A stretch of 64,000 nt of DNA from Proteinivorax tanatarense. GTDB taxonomy: Bacteria; Bacillota; Proteinivoracia; Proteinivoracales; Proteinivoracaceae. The position numbers were made by a program, and so were the translations under genes. The stretch lies in the NCBI RefSeq assembly GCF_040267685.1, contig NZ_CP158367.1:2232001-2296000 (forward strand), given 5' to 3'. Numbering within the stretch: the first letter of the stretch is position 1; each line of letters opens with the position of its first letter. This document shows positions 46,299 through 55,528 of the stretch, piece by piece. The notes below the pieces were generated by a model that saw only the letters and a program-made list of their open reading frames with translations, was not told the DNA's origin and did no database searches.

Positions 46299-47699
46299 TT
46301 ATTTTTTATAACTAAACCGAATTTCCGTACCATTTTGGATCTTTTTAATTCGAAAATTCCCATGTAATCGTTCTTGCACAATACTCTTAACAATTCGCAA
46401 TCCCAAGCTTGTTTCTTTTCCACTTTGATCTTTTTCAAATCCAACCCCGTTATCCCGAATTTTAATGTCATTACATAAAGTTCCTTTGGTAATTTCAATA
46501 ACGATCTCTCCACTACTTCTCCCTTCAAAACCATGTTTTAGAGAGTTTTGCAATAATTCATTCACAACTAGGGCAATAGAAGTTGCTTTATCTGAGTCTA
46601 CTACGACATGTTCGCCGCGAACATGAATGTCAATACTTTTTTCACAAGAGAAAGCATGCCCGATAACACTTTCACGAATCTTTTCTAAAATAGTAATCAA
46701 ATCCACATCATCTAAACCTTTTTGAGCCAATAATTCATGTGTAATAGTTATGCTTAAAATGCGATTAATGCTCTCTTCAAAAGCCCTCTTTACATTTTCA
46801 GCTTCAACTCTTCGAGACTGTAATCGCAATAGACTTGCTATAGTTTGCAAATTATTCTTGACTCGATGATGAATTTCACTTATGGCCACAGATTTAGAAA
46901 TCAGTTCCATCTCTTTTTTCTTAACCTCAGTAATATCATCAATAATCATAATATAACCAGTCGCCTTTTCTTGATCATCCATTCGCAAATAGCGAACTTG
47001 TAAAGACAGATCCCCTGCTCGGATTTCTCTGATAGTTAGGGCCTCTTCTTCACTGGGATAATTTAAATCCACTGTACCTAATGTAAGGTTATGAAGAGAT
47101 AAGCCGACGATTTCATCTTGATACCCCATTTTTTTATACAGTTCGACTGCTTGAGAATTACAGTAAGTAGCTACACCTTGCTTATCAAAAATGACAATAG
47201 CTTCTTTCACATGATGAATAATAGTATTTTGAGGGAACTCAAAACTATCTTTGTTATTTTTTTCAAGGCAGGACGAATTTAATAATTGTCCCATATCTTC
47301 ATTAGCCACAATCGTGTTTTGCTCGATAATAAGTACCCCAATTATCTGGTTTTTAAGATTATAAATCGGTTCAACAATTTGTCTAACTCGTTTGTTTTCT
47401 TGTGTCCGCCCTTTTAAATTCCTTGAAGGAACACCCGTTTGCAATGTTCGTAAAACTGCAGGCTCATTTTCTCGTAAAGCAAATTCGCCTAAAACAGATT
47501 GACAGTACATCGAACTCCCTTTATCTAGTCGAGCTTCTCCCACTACAATGGCAATATTGGGAACATTAGTTAGGCAATCAATAAACACATCCCCTTGATT
47601 GGCTCTCGATATTAGCGGCAGTACATTTTCAATATTTTCCAGTACATCTAAGTCTTGTTCTGTTAGTTGAGTATAGGTCTTACAAAGTTTTCTTAACAT
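46299..47699 (-). CDS. eutW: ethanolamine-sensing histidine kinase EutW
   Basis: 466 residues, soluble. N-terminal sensor domain (1-130), PAS (about 155-255), HisKA_2 with His278 in EIHHRVKNNLQ, and an HATPase with NELLQNSLKHGFEG and DNGVGFEK. In Enterococcus EutW autophosphorylates on ethanolamine and passes phosphate to EutV. It starts 25 bases after eutV. Confidence 0.94.
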   Translation of the reverse strand: MLRKLCKTYTQLTEQDLDVLENIENVLPLISRANQGDVFIDCLTNVPNIAIVVGEARLDKGSSMYCQSVLGEFALRENEPAVLRTLQTGVPSRNLKGRTQENKRVRQIVEPIYNLKNQIIGVLIIEQNTIVANEDMGQLLNSSCLEKNNKDSFEFPQNTIIHHVKEAIVIFDKQGVATYCNSQAVELYKKMGYQDEIVGLSLHNLTLGTVDLNYPSEEEALTIREIRAGDLSLQVRYLRMDDQEKATGYIMIIDDITEVKKKEMELISKSVAISEIHHRVKNNLQTIASLLRLQSRRVEAENVKRAFEESINRILSITITHELLAQKGLDDVDLITILEKIRESVIGHAFSCEKSIDIHVRGEHVVVDSDKATSIALVVNELLQNSLKHGFEGRSSGEIVIEITKGTLCNDIKIRDNGVGFEKDQSGKETSLGLRIVKSIVQERLHGNFRIKKIQNGTEIRFSYKK

Positions 47700-47723
47700 T
47701 TCTCCACCTCTACCTACCCTCCT

Positions 47724-48293
47724 TTATCGATCCATATTAATAATTCTAGCAATTTCTCCCATCGACCGGCGTTTAGACATGCTCAAACCACGAAGTTTGT
47801 TGTAGGCTTCTTCTTCAGTGATACCTTCTTTTTTTATTAACAATCCTTTTGCTTTTTCAATTTGCTTACGATCTTCTAATTTCACTTTGTTTTTTTCCAC
47901 TTCTTCTTCCATTTGCGCAAACTCTTGACTCTTTGATAATGCGATAGCTAGTGTAGGCATTAAATTCTTTTCATTAATAGGCTTTACAACATAAGCCATA
48001 ACACCAATCTTTTGTGCTTCTTCAATGAATTTTTTTTCGCTGTACGCTGTAATTAAGACAATGCATTTTGCTAGTTTATCTTGATAAATGATTTCTGCGG
48101 CCTTCAAGCCATCAAGTAAAGGCATCTTTACATCCATTAGTACCAAGTCTGGGTTGTGCCTTTGGCATAGTTCAATAGCATCAAACCCATCAGATGCTTC
48201 GGCTACCACATTGTAACCTTCGTTTTTTAACATTTCTACAATATCCATTCTCGTAATAGGTTCATCATCGACTACCACCACTTTATTGCTCAT
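47724..48293 (-). CDS. eutV: ANTAR RNA-binding response regulator EutV
   Basis: 189 residues: receiver domain with Asp54 in LVLMDVKMP and Lys103-type VKPI, coiled coil 115-135, then ANTAR (KAKGLLIKKEGITEEEAYN) at 130-186. Phosphorylated dimers bind the dual hairpins upstream of eutS and eutA and block termination. The start follows AGGAGG. Confidence 0.96.
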   Translation of the reverse strand: MSNKVVVVDDEPITRMDIVEMLKNEGYNVVAEASDGFDAIELCQRHNPDLVLMDVKMPLLDGLKAAEIIYQDKLAKCIVLITAYSEKKFIEEAQKIGVMAYVVKPINEKNLMPTLAIALSKSQEFAQMEEEVEKNKVKLEDRKQIEKAKGLLIKKEGITEEEAYNKLRGLSMSKRRSMGEIARIINMDR

Positions 48294-48382
48294 GGAATTT
48301 CCTCCTTTTATTGCAAGGTAATCATCATTGATTACTTCATAACAATGAACAATATTGACTATTAATTTTATATTATTCTTTT

Positions 48383-48808
48383 TTATGTCACTTGTAAATA
48401 GTCTTTTATATTCTCTAACCCTTCATTTGTTATGGCACTAAAAGGAAAAATTTTTTTGGCACCAGCCTGAATAAGTTCTTCTCTTGCGTTACTCCAATTT
48501 TCAACCAAATCGATTTTCGTTATAATTCCAATAATTGGTTTGTTAAAAGATGCACCAAACCCCGGTGGGAAAGCATCGTATGTTTCGTTAGCTGCCTGCA
48601 AAAGACCTATAACATCACAATCCACTGCAACTGTGGTTAAAGCGTTATAAAATCTAGAGTTTTCGATATATTCTCCGGGAGTATCTAAGATATATTGCTC
48701 ATATTCGATTGCTTGTGTTTTTTTATAACCTAATGGTCGATTATTCAACCTTTGACTAAGAGAAGTCTTCCCACTACCAGTTTTACCGATTAACATTAAT
48801 TTTTTCAT
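48383..48808 (-). CDS. eutP: EutP, Ras-like P-loop protein
   Basis: 141 residues; P-loop GKTGSGKTSL near 8, DTPGEYIEN near 43, TKIDL near 98. Family members are linked to microcompartments and reported as acetate kinases or NTPases; exact job uncertain. 12 bases after eutS. Confidence 0.93.
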   Translation of the reverse strand: MKKLMLIGKTGSGKTSLSQRLNNRPLGYKKTQAIEYEQYILDTPGEYIENSRFYNALTTVAVDCDVIGLLQAANETYDAFPPGFGASFNKPIIGIITKIDLVENWSNAREELIQAGAKKIFPFSAITNEGLENIKDYLQVT

Positions 48809-48820
48809 AGAATCCCTCTT

Positions 48821-49171
48821 TTAACTTTTCGTTATTTTAGTAGGGGCAAAATCTAATGTATCGTTCAAACTCTTTATAACTCCTTTTAATGCAGTTTCTA
48901 CACTTGATACATCCCCTGTGATGACTAAAGACCCACTAAATCGGTCTAAAAATCCAATTTCTACACTAGCTATTTTGGTTGCTACATCGGCAGCAATAAT
49001 CGATGCTTCGCCCGGGGTAATAGTCAAAATACCTATGGCATCATATTGATTTTCTACTAATCCTAATTTTTTATAAATATCTTTCTGAGGATGTGCAATT
49101 AAGTGCGCTAGAGTTGCTTGTTTGCCCGGCACATATTCTTGTACCATTCGTTGTTTTTCTTCTGTAAGCAT
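48821..49171 (-). CDS. eutS: microcompartment shell protein EutS
   Basis: 116 residues from ATG 49171, seven bases after AAAGGAG. Circularly permuted BMC protein: [19 protein letters not shown] and [18 protein letters not shown] are diagnostic. First gene of the operon, behind the first EutV site. Confidence 0.95.
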   Translation of the reverse strand: MLTEEKQRMVQEYVPGKQATLAHLIAHPQKDIYKKLGLVENQYDAIGILTITPGEASIIAADVATKIASVEIGFLDRFSGSLVITGDVSSVETALKGVIKSLNDTLDFAPTKITKS

Positions 49172-49205
49172 AACAGTACTCCTTTTAAATATGAAGTTAA
49201 AAAAC

Positions 49206-49282
49206 AAAAAAAACTTACTTGCAAAACATTTGTTTTGCATCGTAAGCTTCATCGCTTCTCAATATTGCACGCCGTTGTGCAA
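49206..49282 (-). promoter_or_regulatory. EutV dual-hairpin antitermination site before eutS
   Basis: Minus strand: P1 TTGCAC-AACGGC-GTGCAA (49265-49282) fits the A1/G4 hexaloop rule. P2 AAGC-GATGAA-GCTT (49244-49257) has G at loop position 1 instead of A. P2 overlaps the terminator CTTAC(G)ATGCAAAACA/TGTTTTGCA(A)GTAAG followed by T8 (49206-49246). Confidence 0.85.
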
Positions 49283-49303
49283 CTTTGATTTTCATTTTAA
49301 TTT

Positions 49304-49332
49304 ATAATAACATAATTCATTTTTTATTACAA
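49304..49332 (-). promoter_or_regulatory. eut operon promoter
   Basis: Minus strand TTGTAA (49327-49332), 17-base spacer, TATTAT (49304-49309) with an extended TG; it starts the leader that carries the first EutV site. Confidence 0.7.
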
Positions 49333-49391
49333 GGCTTTTTATTTTTTTTATTGGCCTTTATTTACACACCTTCTTTTACTTTTTGACGCTT

Positions 49392-49442
49392 GCTTAAAAT
49401 CTTTTCTAGAAAAGATTTTATACCTCTCTTCAATTTTAAGCA
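49392..49442. repeat. large palindrome upstream of the eut promoter
   Basis: A 26-bp perfect palindrome, TAAAATCTTTT-CTAG-AAAAGATTTTA (49396-49421), lies inside outer arms TGCTTAAAAT and ATTTTAAGCA. It may be an operator or the terminator of a lost upstream gene; it sits 30 bases from the IS21 insertion point. Confidence 0.5.
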
Positions 49443-49538
49443 CACAAAAAAAGGATTATAGCGAATCTTAGTGTTTTTGGCAATAGGAAAATACAAAAAA
49501 TGGCCAAGAAAAATGCAAGTACAATCCGGTTGTTAATT

Positions 49539-50264
49539 TTAACCTTGCTTCATTAACGCGTACTTCTTTCTGTGGCTTTCTCTATCGAAAAATAATAAGT
49601 GTGAATGATGAACTAATCGGTCAATTATTGCTACTGTTAATTTCTCGTCAAACAAGAAATTTTTCCAGTGGTTAAACTCCATATTAGTAGTAATTATGAT
49701 GCTTTTTCGTTCATAGCAAAGACTGATAACTTCAAATAAAAGCCTAGCTCCCTCTTGATGTAGAGGCAAATAGCCCCATTCGTCTAATATTAATAAATCA
49801 GCTTTTTCTATCTTCTTCATTAACTTTTCATGAGAATGTTCTTCTTTAGCCTTCACTAATTCATTAATCAGGGAGTGTACTGTGTAAAACAGAACAGACT
49901 TCTGATTATTGATTGCCATGGTTCCAAGAGCAATACCTAAATGCGTTTTACCAGCGCCAGGTCCACCATAAAAGATTAGATTCTGCTTGTTTTCAATAAA
50001 GTTAAGTCCTTTTAACTGTTCTATTGTTAGCTTTTCAGGGAAAATAATATCTGTAAAGTCATAGCCATTTAAGGTTTTTACTACTGGAAATTTAGCAGCT
50101 TTCAATTTCCTTTCTCGGCTTCTTTCTAATCTTTCTTTATACAGCTCTTCAAGTAAATCCATTAAAAATTGTTCTTTAGATCTAAACTCAAGTCCGTCAC
50201 ATATATCCATTAGCGAATTGGATATACTCAGTTTTTTTTGGTAAAATTTAATTTTATCTATCAT
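49539..50264 (-). CDS. istB: IS21 helper ATPase IstB
   Basis: 241 residues, AAA+ DnaC-like: Walker A GGPGAGKTHL near 106, Walker B LLILDEWGYLPLHQEGA near 160. Selects target DNA and stimulates IstA. It overlaps the preceding frame by 11 bases. Intact. Confidence 0.94.
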   Translation of the reverse strand: MIDKIKFYQKKLSISNSLMDICDGLEFRSKEQFLMDLLEELYKERLERSRERKLKAAKFPVVKTLNGYDFTDIIFPEKLTIEQLKGLNFIENKQNLIFYGGPGAGKTHLGIALGTMAINNQKSVLFYTVHSLINELVKAKEEHSHEKLMKKIEKADLLILDEWGYLPLHQEGARLLFEVISLCYERKSIIITTNMEFNHWKNFLFDEKLTVAIIDRLVHHSHLLFFDRESHRKKYALMKQG

Positions 50265-50547
50265 CTCTCATTCCTCCCATAAGTGAGTTGTAGGATTCTG
50301 CACTGATGTCATAGTCTGGGAGGCGAGGTAAAGCAGGGGGTGATTGATTTTGGTGGTAAACGGAGACATCCTCTGTAAGACGGTAGTAAGTTGTCCATAA
50401 AGCAGCAGTTTCTTTAACAGATTTCCTTATGTTTTCAGCTAAAACCTTCTCCGCAAATGCCATATCTTTTTCAAGTAAACACATTTTTAAAAACTTTAGA
50501 CTTTGTTTTAAATCCTCATTATCCATTTCATTGTATATGACTTCCAA
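50254..50547 (-). CDS. C-terminal part of IstA in another frame
   Basis: 97 residues with DNEDLKQSLKFLKMCLLEKDM, which resembles the C-terminal helical region that closes IstA proteins. It overlaps the end of the istA frame (50508-50547), so it is either the rest of istA after a frameshift or a separately started domain (TTG at 50547). Confidence 0.65.
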   Translation of the reverse strand: MEVIYNEMDNEDLKQSLKFLKMCLLEKDMAFAEKVLAENIRKSVKETAALWTTYYRLTEDVSVYHQNQSPPALPRLPDYDISAESYNSLMGGMRDDR

Positions 50548-51761
50548 TTATCCGGAAGTAAAGAGTAAAACCCTGAATATTTTAATGCTCTTGGTCTTGC
50601 TGCGATAACGTCGATAAAGTCCATCCAATGTGTAGATTTTTTGCCCTTTTCAAAAAGCCTGTTATGCCTTGTTATCTCACGATAGTCTTTATCATAAATC
50701 ACCAACTCGTTAGCAAGAATTTTTACCCATACATAACTGCCTACATACTTAGGCGAAACAGAGTAGGAGCAATGATCATTAATTATATACCCTAGTTTAT
50801 TGACCCTTCTCTTTTCAAATCTCCCATAGTCAAAGTCTACCTTAGTTGTGGTCTTCATAAGCTCAGTCTCTTTTATAAATATCTCATTTATTGTCCCTGG
50901 TTCTTTGTAATGACTTCTCTGATTATCCTCGGAACATCGATTAAGTAGGTCAAAATTGTACTTTTCTAAGTCACTGATTTCTGGTTCTGGCACAAAAAGG
51001 TTTTTTCGAAAGTAACCTACTTTTTTTTCAACATTACCCTTTTCGTTGCCACTATCAGGGTTGCAAAACACTGGTTCAAAGCCATAATGGAGGGCTAGTC
51101 GTGCAAATCTCTCTGTCATAACTGGCTGCCCTTTAGAGTCTTTTTTTCTAATACAAGCAGCTGCCATTTGGTCAAACCATATTTTGTTTGGAGTGAAGCT
51201 AATATATTTGAATATGTTAATCAAAGCTTCACATAAAGCCTCCATGGTCTCACTACGAGTAACTTGGCAAAACCCAGCATTGCTTTTAGGGAAGGAAAGT
51301 ACTAACTCATGGGCCACTTTCTTAGTGCCATTTTCGATGATATATATTTCTCCAAAATCAACTTGAGCTTCTCCTCCAGGGTGATCTAGGTCAAGATGAC
51401 AATCGTCAGTGTCGTAGACCTTTTGCTTTTCTTCTTTTACTAAAGTTCGCATTGTCCGCTCAGAAATCAGACACTTACCAGGACGTTCTGCCTTTAATCT
51501 CTCATGTATTTTCTTGGCAGTATGTCGGTATTTCTTCTTTTTATCCTTATCTTCTTCTAGTATTTCTCTGACATAAGGTCTAATCAAGTCCGATTTTGTA
51601 GGACCGGATTTTTTCTTAGGCTTTACATTAAAATCTTCTTTTTCTAAGTATTTTTTAATTGTGCGATAATTATGACCAGTGCGTCTTTCTATTTCAGAAT
51701 AACTTAAGCCTTTCTCAAAATACATTTTTCGTATATAATTTAATTGAGTAATTGTCAGCAC
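50508..51761 (-). CDS. istA: IS21 transposase IstA, main part
   Basis: 417 residues from GTG 51761 (GGGGG before it). N-terminal HTH (KGLSYSEIERRTGHNYRTIKKYL), DDE integrase core with GEAQVDFGE (first Asp) and NPDSGNEKGNVEKKVGYFRKN (last acidic residue region). It stops at 50508, where the normal C-terminal domain continues in another frame, so the element may be crippled or use frameshifting. Confidence 0.88.
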   Translation of the reverse strand: MLTITQLNYIRKMYFEKGLSYSEIERRTGHNYRTIKKYLEKEDFNVKPKKKSGPTKSDLIRPYVREILEEDKDKKKKYRHTAKKIHERLKAERPGKCLISERTMRTLVKEEKQKVYDTDDCHLDLDHPGGEAQVDFGEIYIIENGTKKVAHELVLSFPKSNAGFCQVTRSETMEALCEALINIFKYISFTPNKIWFDQMAAACIRKKDSKGQPVMTERFARLALHYGFEPVFCNPDSGNEKGNVEKKVGYFRKNLFVPEPEISDLEKYNFDLLNRCSEDNQRSHYKEPGTINEIFIKETELMKTTTKVDFDYGRFEKRRVNKLGYIINDHCSYSVSPKYVGSYVWVKILANELVIYDKDYREITRHNRLFEKGKKSTHWMDFIDVIAARPRALKYSGFYSLLPDNWKSYTMKWIMRI

Positions 51762-51950
51762 ATCCTTTCCCCCTTTTAAGTTGTGGTCACTTAAAAGGAT
51801 ATATTGATTGGATTGTACTGGCAATTACTTTTTGTATTTTTGACGGCCATTTATTGTATTTTTACTTTACCATAAACAATCTTAGTAATGTATAATTATA
51901 TTATAACATTGTTCGAAATTAATCTGTCCTATTTATTGTAACCTATCCTT

Positions 51951-52020
51951 ATAACAATCCGCTTTTAAAAATACTAAATCTCACCGTTAAATATACGGTG
52001 AGATTAAAAGTATCAATACT
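51951..52020. repeat. dispersed hairpin repeat, copy 1
   Basis: ATAACAATCCGCTTTTAAAA followed by the stem AATCTCACCGT/ACGGTGAGATT and ATTAAAAG. A close relative lies at 56248-56315 and looser ones near 58046 and 60164. It lies downstream of the minus-strand small membrane protein gene and could terminate it. Confidence 0.6.
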
Positions 52021-52073
52021 GACCCCGATGTCTTGCCTTTATTTTCTTCTAACTAAAAAGTCTTTATTCTACG

Positions 52074-52424
52074 TTAACGTTTTTCCAAATGAACTGGCAC
52101 CCCAAATCCTTCACTTTGTTTAAGCAAATCGCCAATAGCGCCACGCTCTGCTCTCGAACTATAACTAACCAATATCAACCCTCGGTCCTGATGCTCAGGA
52201 AACGGCTTGCCTACCTTTACCGTAATACCATCACCTAAGGCTTCTATCTCTTCAGCTAAATCTTGATGTCTGTCCAGCGCCTCAGTGACCTCAACTACCG
52301 TCGGCAACTGGTCGTACGGCGGATGCGTGTCCTTTGGTGATGAAAACAGACCGTTTAGAGCCGCAGCTCCCACTATCACCAGTAAGACAGCGACAGCAAT
52401 AATGATTTTATAGGTTATTCTCAT
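52074..52424 (-). CDS. small single-pass membrane protein of ABC exporter operon
   Basis: 116 residues: membrane helix at 7-25, then an outside domain of about 85 residues with ALGDGITVKVGKPFPEHQDRG. No cysteine, no known family recognised. It lies 48 bases after the ATPase gene on the same strand and shares the higher G+C of that operon, so it is probably an accessory factor of the exporter or an immunity-like partner. Confidence 0.65.
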   Translation of the reverse strand: MRITYKIIIAVAVLLVIVGAAALNGLFSSPKDTHPPYDQLPTVVEVTEALDRHQDLAEEIEALGDGITVKVGKPFPEHQDRGLILVSYSSRAERGAIGDLLKQSEGFGVPVHLEKR

Positions 52425-52472
52425 ATGACTCCTCCTAATCTTACGTAATTGTTGGTCGACAAATGAGGTAAC

Positions 52473-53111
52473 TTAAGAACCGACCTCATGCAAAACGTCA
52501 CAAGCGTTAATCATTTCAGAGTCGTGGGTCGCCACAATGACTGTGCTGCCCCTCATGGCAAAGTCAGAGAACAGTTCTATAACCTTTCTCCGATTAGCTG
52601 CGTCCAGTGAGGCAGTGGGTTCATCAATAAACAGAACCGAAGCGTCCTTATAAATTGCACGGGCCAAGGCCAGACGCTGTTTTTCTCCTCCACTTAGATG
52701 GCTAGCCATCTCTTTTTCTCGGCCCTGAAGGCCCGTCTGTTCAAGCACCTCCATCAACCGCTCCTGGTTTCCAGTGACCCGTTTTCCCAACAAACTCACT
52801 CCCATAGTAACATTAAAAGCAACTGACTCTTCCTCCATAATCCCATAGTCCTGAAGTATAAAAGCAGCGTGATCCCGCCAAAATCGCCGCCTTGCTTCAG
52901 TACTGTACTTAGTTACATCTTTTCCACCGTTCAAAATGCGTCCCTGATCTACAGGTAGCAACAACCCGAGACAATGCAATAAAGTGGTCTTCCCACATCC
53001 GCTAGGGCCAACAAGAGCTGTCATCATACCAGGTTCACAACTTATTGTCTCGCCTTCAAGCACCGGTCGCCCCCCGATTGCTACTGATAAATCCTGACCT
53101 TCAATCAACAT
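52473..53111 (-). CDS. ABC transporter ATP-binding protein (bacteriocin-export/LolD type)
   Basis: 212 residues: Walker A GPSGCGKTTL near 34, Q-loop FILQDYGIMEE, signature HLSGGEKQRLALARA near 138, Walker B VLFIDEPTASLD. Short form as in MacB/LolD ATPases and in the lactococcin 972-group exporters. 15 bases after the permease gene, with which it forms the transporter. Confidence 0.9.
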   Translation of the reverse strand: MLIEGQDLSVAIGGRPVLEGETISCEPGMMTALVGPSGCGKTTLLHCLGLLLPVDQGRILNGGKDVTKYSTEARRRFWRDHAAFILQDYGIMEEESVAFNVTMGVSLLGKRVTGNQERLMEVLEQTGLQGREKEMASHLSGGEKQRLALARAIYKDASVLFIDEPTASLDAANRRKVIELFSDFAMRGSTVIVATHDSEMINACDVLHEVGS

Positions 53112-53126
53112 CTATACCACCTCCAA

Positions 53127-55124
53127 TTATATTCTACGCCTAGCAACGCCATCAAAACACCAGCGGGTAGCAAGCATATGACTTAACGGCACAACAATCA
53201 ACCCAAACATTGTAGCTACAAGTATGGGGCCTACTGATTCAGGCCTTTGAAACAAAATAACTATACCCACTAATACTCCACCTACAAGTAATTCCTTTAT
53301 TATACGCCCCTGAAGAATCCCCATCCATGACTGACCCGCTAATCGCAGCGGGAAGTCACGCTTAGCTTGTAGCAGTGCTGTAATTGATGCACTTATACCC
53401 GTAGAGACAATGAAGGCGACACCTAATGCAACCAGCGCAAGAATTCTCAACCACACAATGTACGCTGCAAACTGCGCACGGAGAAGCCCTTCTTCGGCTA
53501 TGTAGACAACGTTTAATTTACCACTGAACCCACGCTCCCGCAGCGCTTGCTTAGAAAGATCGTGCTGCTCCAATAACTGCTGCGTAGCGGTCACATCGGT
53601 AAACACGATATTGCTAGTTGAGGCCATAGATGTCAAATTAGAATCACTATAGGTGTCGTAAAGTGAGGGCACAACTACAATCAAAACATCGTCAGCAAAA
53701 AGAAGTCTATTGCCACCTCCTTCTGCTACTGGGAGACGAAACCCGTCGGCCGGTTCCAGGTATTTAAACTGTGAGAAAACCTCTGTATTTTCTTCTCTAG
53801 ACAATAGTTCAGCGGTTTCTTGAATTTCTTGATGCAACTCTTCTGTTATGCTATGGTCAGACACCGATGTTAAAGCAGGGTTTGACGCCTCCTGAGTCAC
53901 CAGGTCGAGCCACCTTTGGTTAACAAAGGAGACAGCAGAGTACTCTCCAAAATCTACAGTCTCTCCAGTATCAACCCATGTCCACATCTCTTGGGTGAAT
54001 GTATAGGAGTGAGCGACCATATCAAGAGATTCCGCATCCTTTACCATCTCGCCAATCTGTGGCTCAAGAGCAACCATCCCATCCCTACCATCTAGGTTCC
54101 CCATTCCAAACTCTATAGCGACTTGGTCTGAAAGTTGTTGCCACTGGGCCATTTCAACGGCAACAGCTGAAGAGTATTTATACGCTGACCAAGCAGGTCC
54201 AGCCGCTGTTACCACCAATAGGAAGGTAATTACCTGAAGAGCGATTGCAGCCGAACGCAAACTTTTTATCGCCGGTTGTCTAGTGGCAAGCATGGTTGCA
54301 CTAGGCCATGCAGTAGCTGACATCACAAGAGCAGCAAGCAATGCTAATGCAACAACAGTAAGTTGTAGAACTAGCAAAACCTTAAGAAAGGTACTTACGT
54401 AAACCCAGCCATGTAACACACCCACATATACCGTCGCAATAGAAGCGACGGCCCCAGCTGAAACTAGCAGAGCACCCCCGAATCCAGTTAAGTCCTGCAC
54501 CTGAATCCACACGGTAGGGCATCCGCCCAGTACTCGAAGGGCACGACCCCGTGCTTTTACTGACAGCCAAAAGAGCGCAAGTGCCACAAGAAGCGCTAAC
54601 ACCGCAAGAACAGCGGCAGCAAAACCTCGTTCATACACTACGAATTTAAGACTATCAAAAACTGACGCATCCCATCGACCAACCTTTACCCCTGAGTTTT
54701 TAAGCTCTTGGAGGGCATTGTCCAGTTGAGCATTTTGACTAGTCACTAGATATGTACCATCAGGGTAAGAATTGGCAAGCCTCTCTTTACCGACAATCTC
54801 ACTTACCTCATCACCAGCAAACCAAGTAAATTCAGCAGGCAAGTCGTCACCGTCAAATGCCACAAATACCTGCCCACTCCCATCACTATCAAGCTCTGGA
54901 GCAACCTTAACCAGTCCAAGACTACAGCGGGCATCAAGCTCCTCTATAGTTGAAAAAGCTTCAGTGATTGAAAGGCCGGACTCACTAAAGTCGAGTCTAA
55001 CCCTGCTCTCAACACCAATAGCGTGGGGAAAATCTCGATCATGCAGGTCAGTAATTATTATCGCCAAAAACGCAAGTAGAACAAACAATACCGCGGCAAC
55101 AGCCGCCATCACACGTTTATACAA
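53127..55124 (-). CDS. large FtsX-like permease, bacteriocin-associated immunity/export type
   Basis: 665 residues from TTG 55124, which lies 8 bases after AAGGAGG; a longer frame would begin at 55178. Helix 1 at 5-25 is followed by an outside domain (DFPHAIGVESRVRL), three or four helices (about 170-320), a second outside domain, and helices near 560-660. The plan matches the bacteriocin-associated 7-TM proteins that pair with lactococcin 972-type ATPases. Codon use is visibly G+C-richer than neighbours, suggesting transfer. Mechanotransmission rather than transport is possible. Confidence 0.75.
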   Translation of the reverse strand: MYKRVMAAVAAVLFVLLAFLAIIITDLHDRDFPHAIGVESRVRLDFSESGLSITEAFSTIEELDARCSLGLVKVAPELDSDGSGQVFVAFDGDDLPAEFTWFAGDEVSEIVGKERLANSYPDGTYLVTSQNAQLDNALQELKNSGVKVGRWDASVFDSLKFVVYERGFAAAVLAVLALLVALALFWLSVKARGRALRVLGGCPTVWIQVQDLTGFGGALLVSAGAVASIATVYVGVLHGWVYVSTFLKVLLVLQLTVVALALLAALVMSATAWPSATMLATRQPAIKSLRSAAIALQVITFLLVVTAAGPAWSAYKYSSAVAVEMAQWQQLSDQVAIEFGMGNLDGRDGMVALEPQIGEMVKDAESLDMVAHSYTFTQEMWTWVDTGETVDFGEYSAVSFVNQRWLDLVTQEASNPALTSVSDHSITEELHQEIQETAELLSREENTEVFSQFKYLEPADGFRLPVAEGGGNRLLFADDVLIVVVPSLYDTYSDSNLTSMASTSNIVFTDVTATQQLLEQHDLSKQALRERGFSGKLNVVYIAEEGLLRAQFAAYIVWLRILALVALGVAFIVSTGISASITALLQAKRDFPLRLAGQSWMGILQGRIIKELLVGGVLVGIVILFQRPESVGPILVATMFGLIVVPLSHMLATRWCFDGVARRRI

Positions 55125-55263
55125 TAACTCCCCCTCCTTCAAAACTTCTATAATTAATCTAGGCTCTGGCAACTGCAATTTGCATCGCCAGAGCTTAGAT
55201 TATTATTTAACTAATTGACTCGATTAGAAGTAACTTTTCATTAAAATTTTTCTCCTCCTATTT

Positions 55264-55369
55264 TTACTCAACACCATCATGCTTGGCTAGCGATACCCTC
55301 TTCATTTTTTCTAGAACTTTCACTCTCTCTTGTAATTTATTGATACTTTCCTCGGAATATTAATAAGAC
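55264..55369 (-). pseudogene. C-terminal coding remnant, unknown family
   Basis: In the gap 55125-55528 a minus-strand tail reads EESINKLQERVKVLEKMKRV and ends HDGVE with a stop at 55264; it looks like a coiled-coil end of a lost protein. Stops upstream in the same frame. The rest of the gap shows nothing clear. Confidence 0.3.
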
Positions 55370-55528
55370 TTTTTCCTCTTCATCTTTTAAGTCTTTCTAT
55401 ATATGGTTTGCACTGCTTTGATTTGGAAGAAAGTAACTCTCATCAATATTTAACGAGTTCTAGTCAACTACGTCATAGCTGATTCCTGCTTAATTTAAAT
55501 GTATTCCCTTTTATACAAGCTTATAATT

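Larger units (their letters stand above)
49472..51878 (-). mobile_element. IS21-family insertion sequence with 7-bp target duplication
   Basis: The left end (TGTTTTTGGCAATAGG, then AAAATACAAAAAATGGCC) and the right end read inward (TGTTTATGGTAAAGTA, then AAAATACAATAAATGGCC) match. Further inner copies with GTACAATCC occur at both ends, the multiple end repeats typical of IS21. Direct repeats ATCTTAG flank it (49465-49471 and 51879-51885). Carries istA and istB; istA appears split. Confidence 0.9.

Noticed and set aside
46295..46534. 79-codon ORF within eutW on the same strand
   Set aside because: Lies in another frame of a clear kinase gene, with no own ribosome site.
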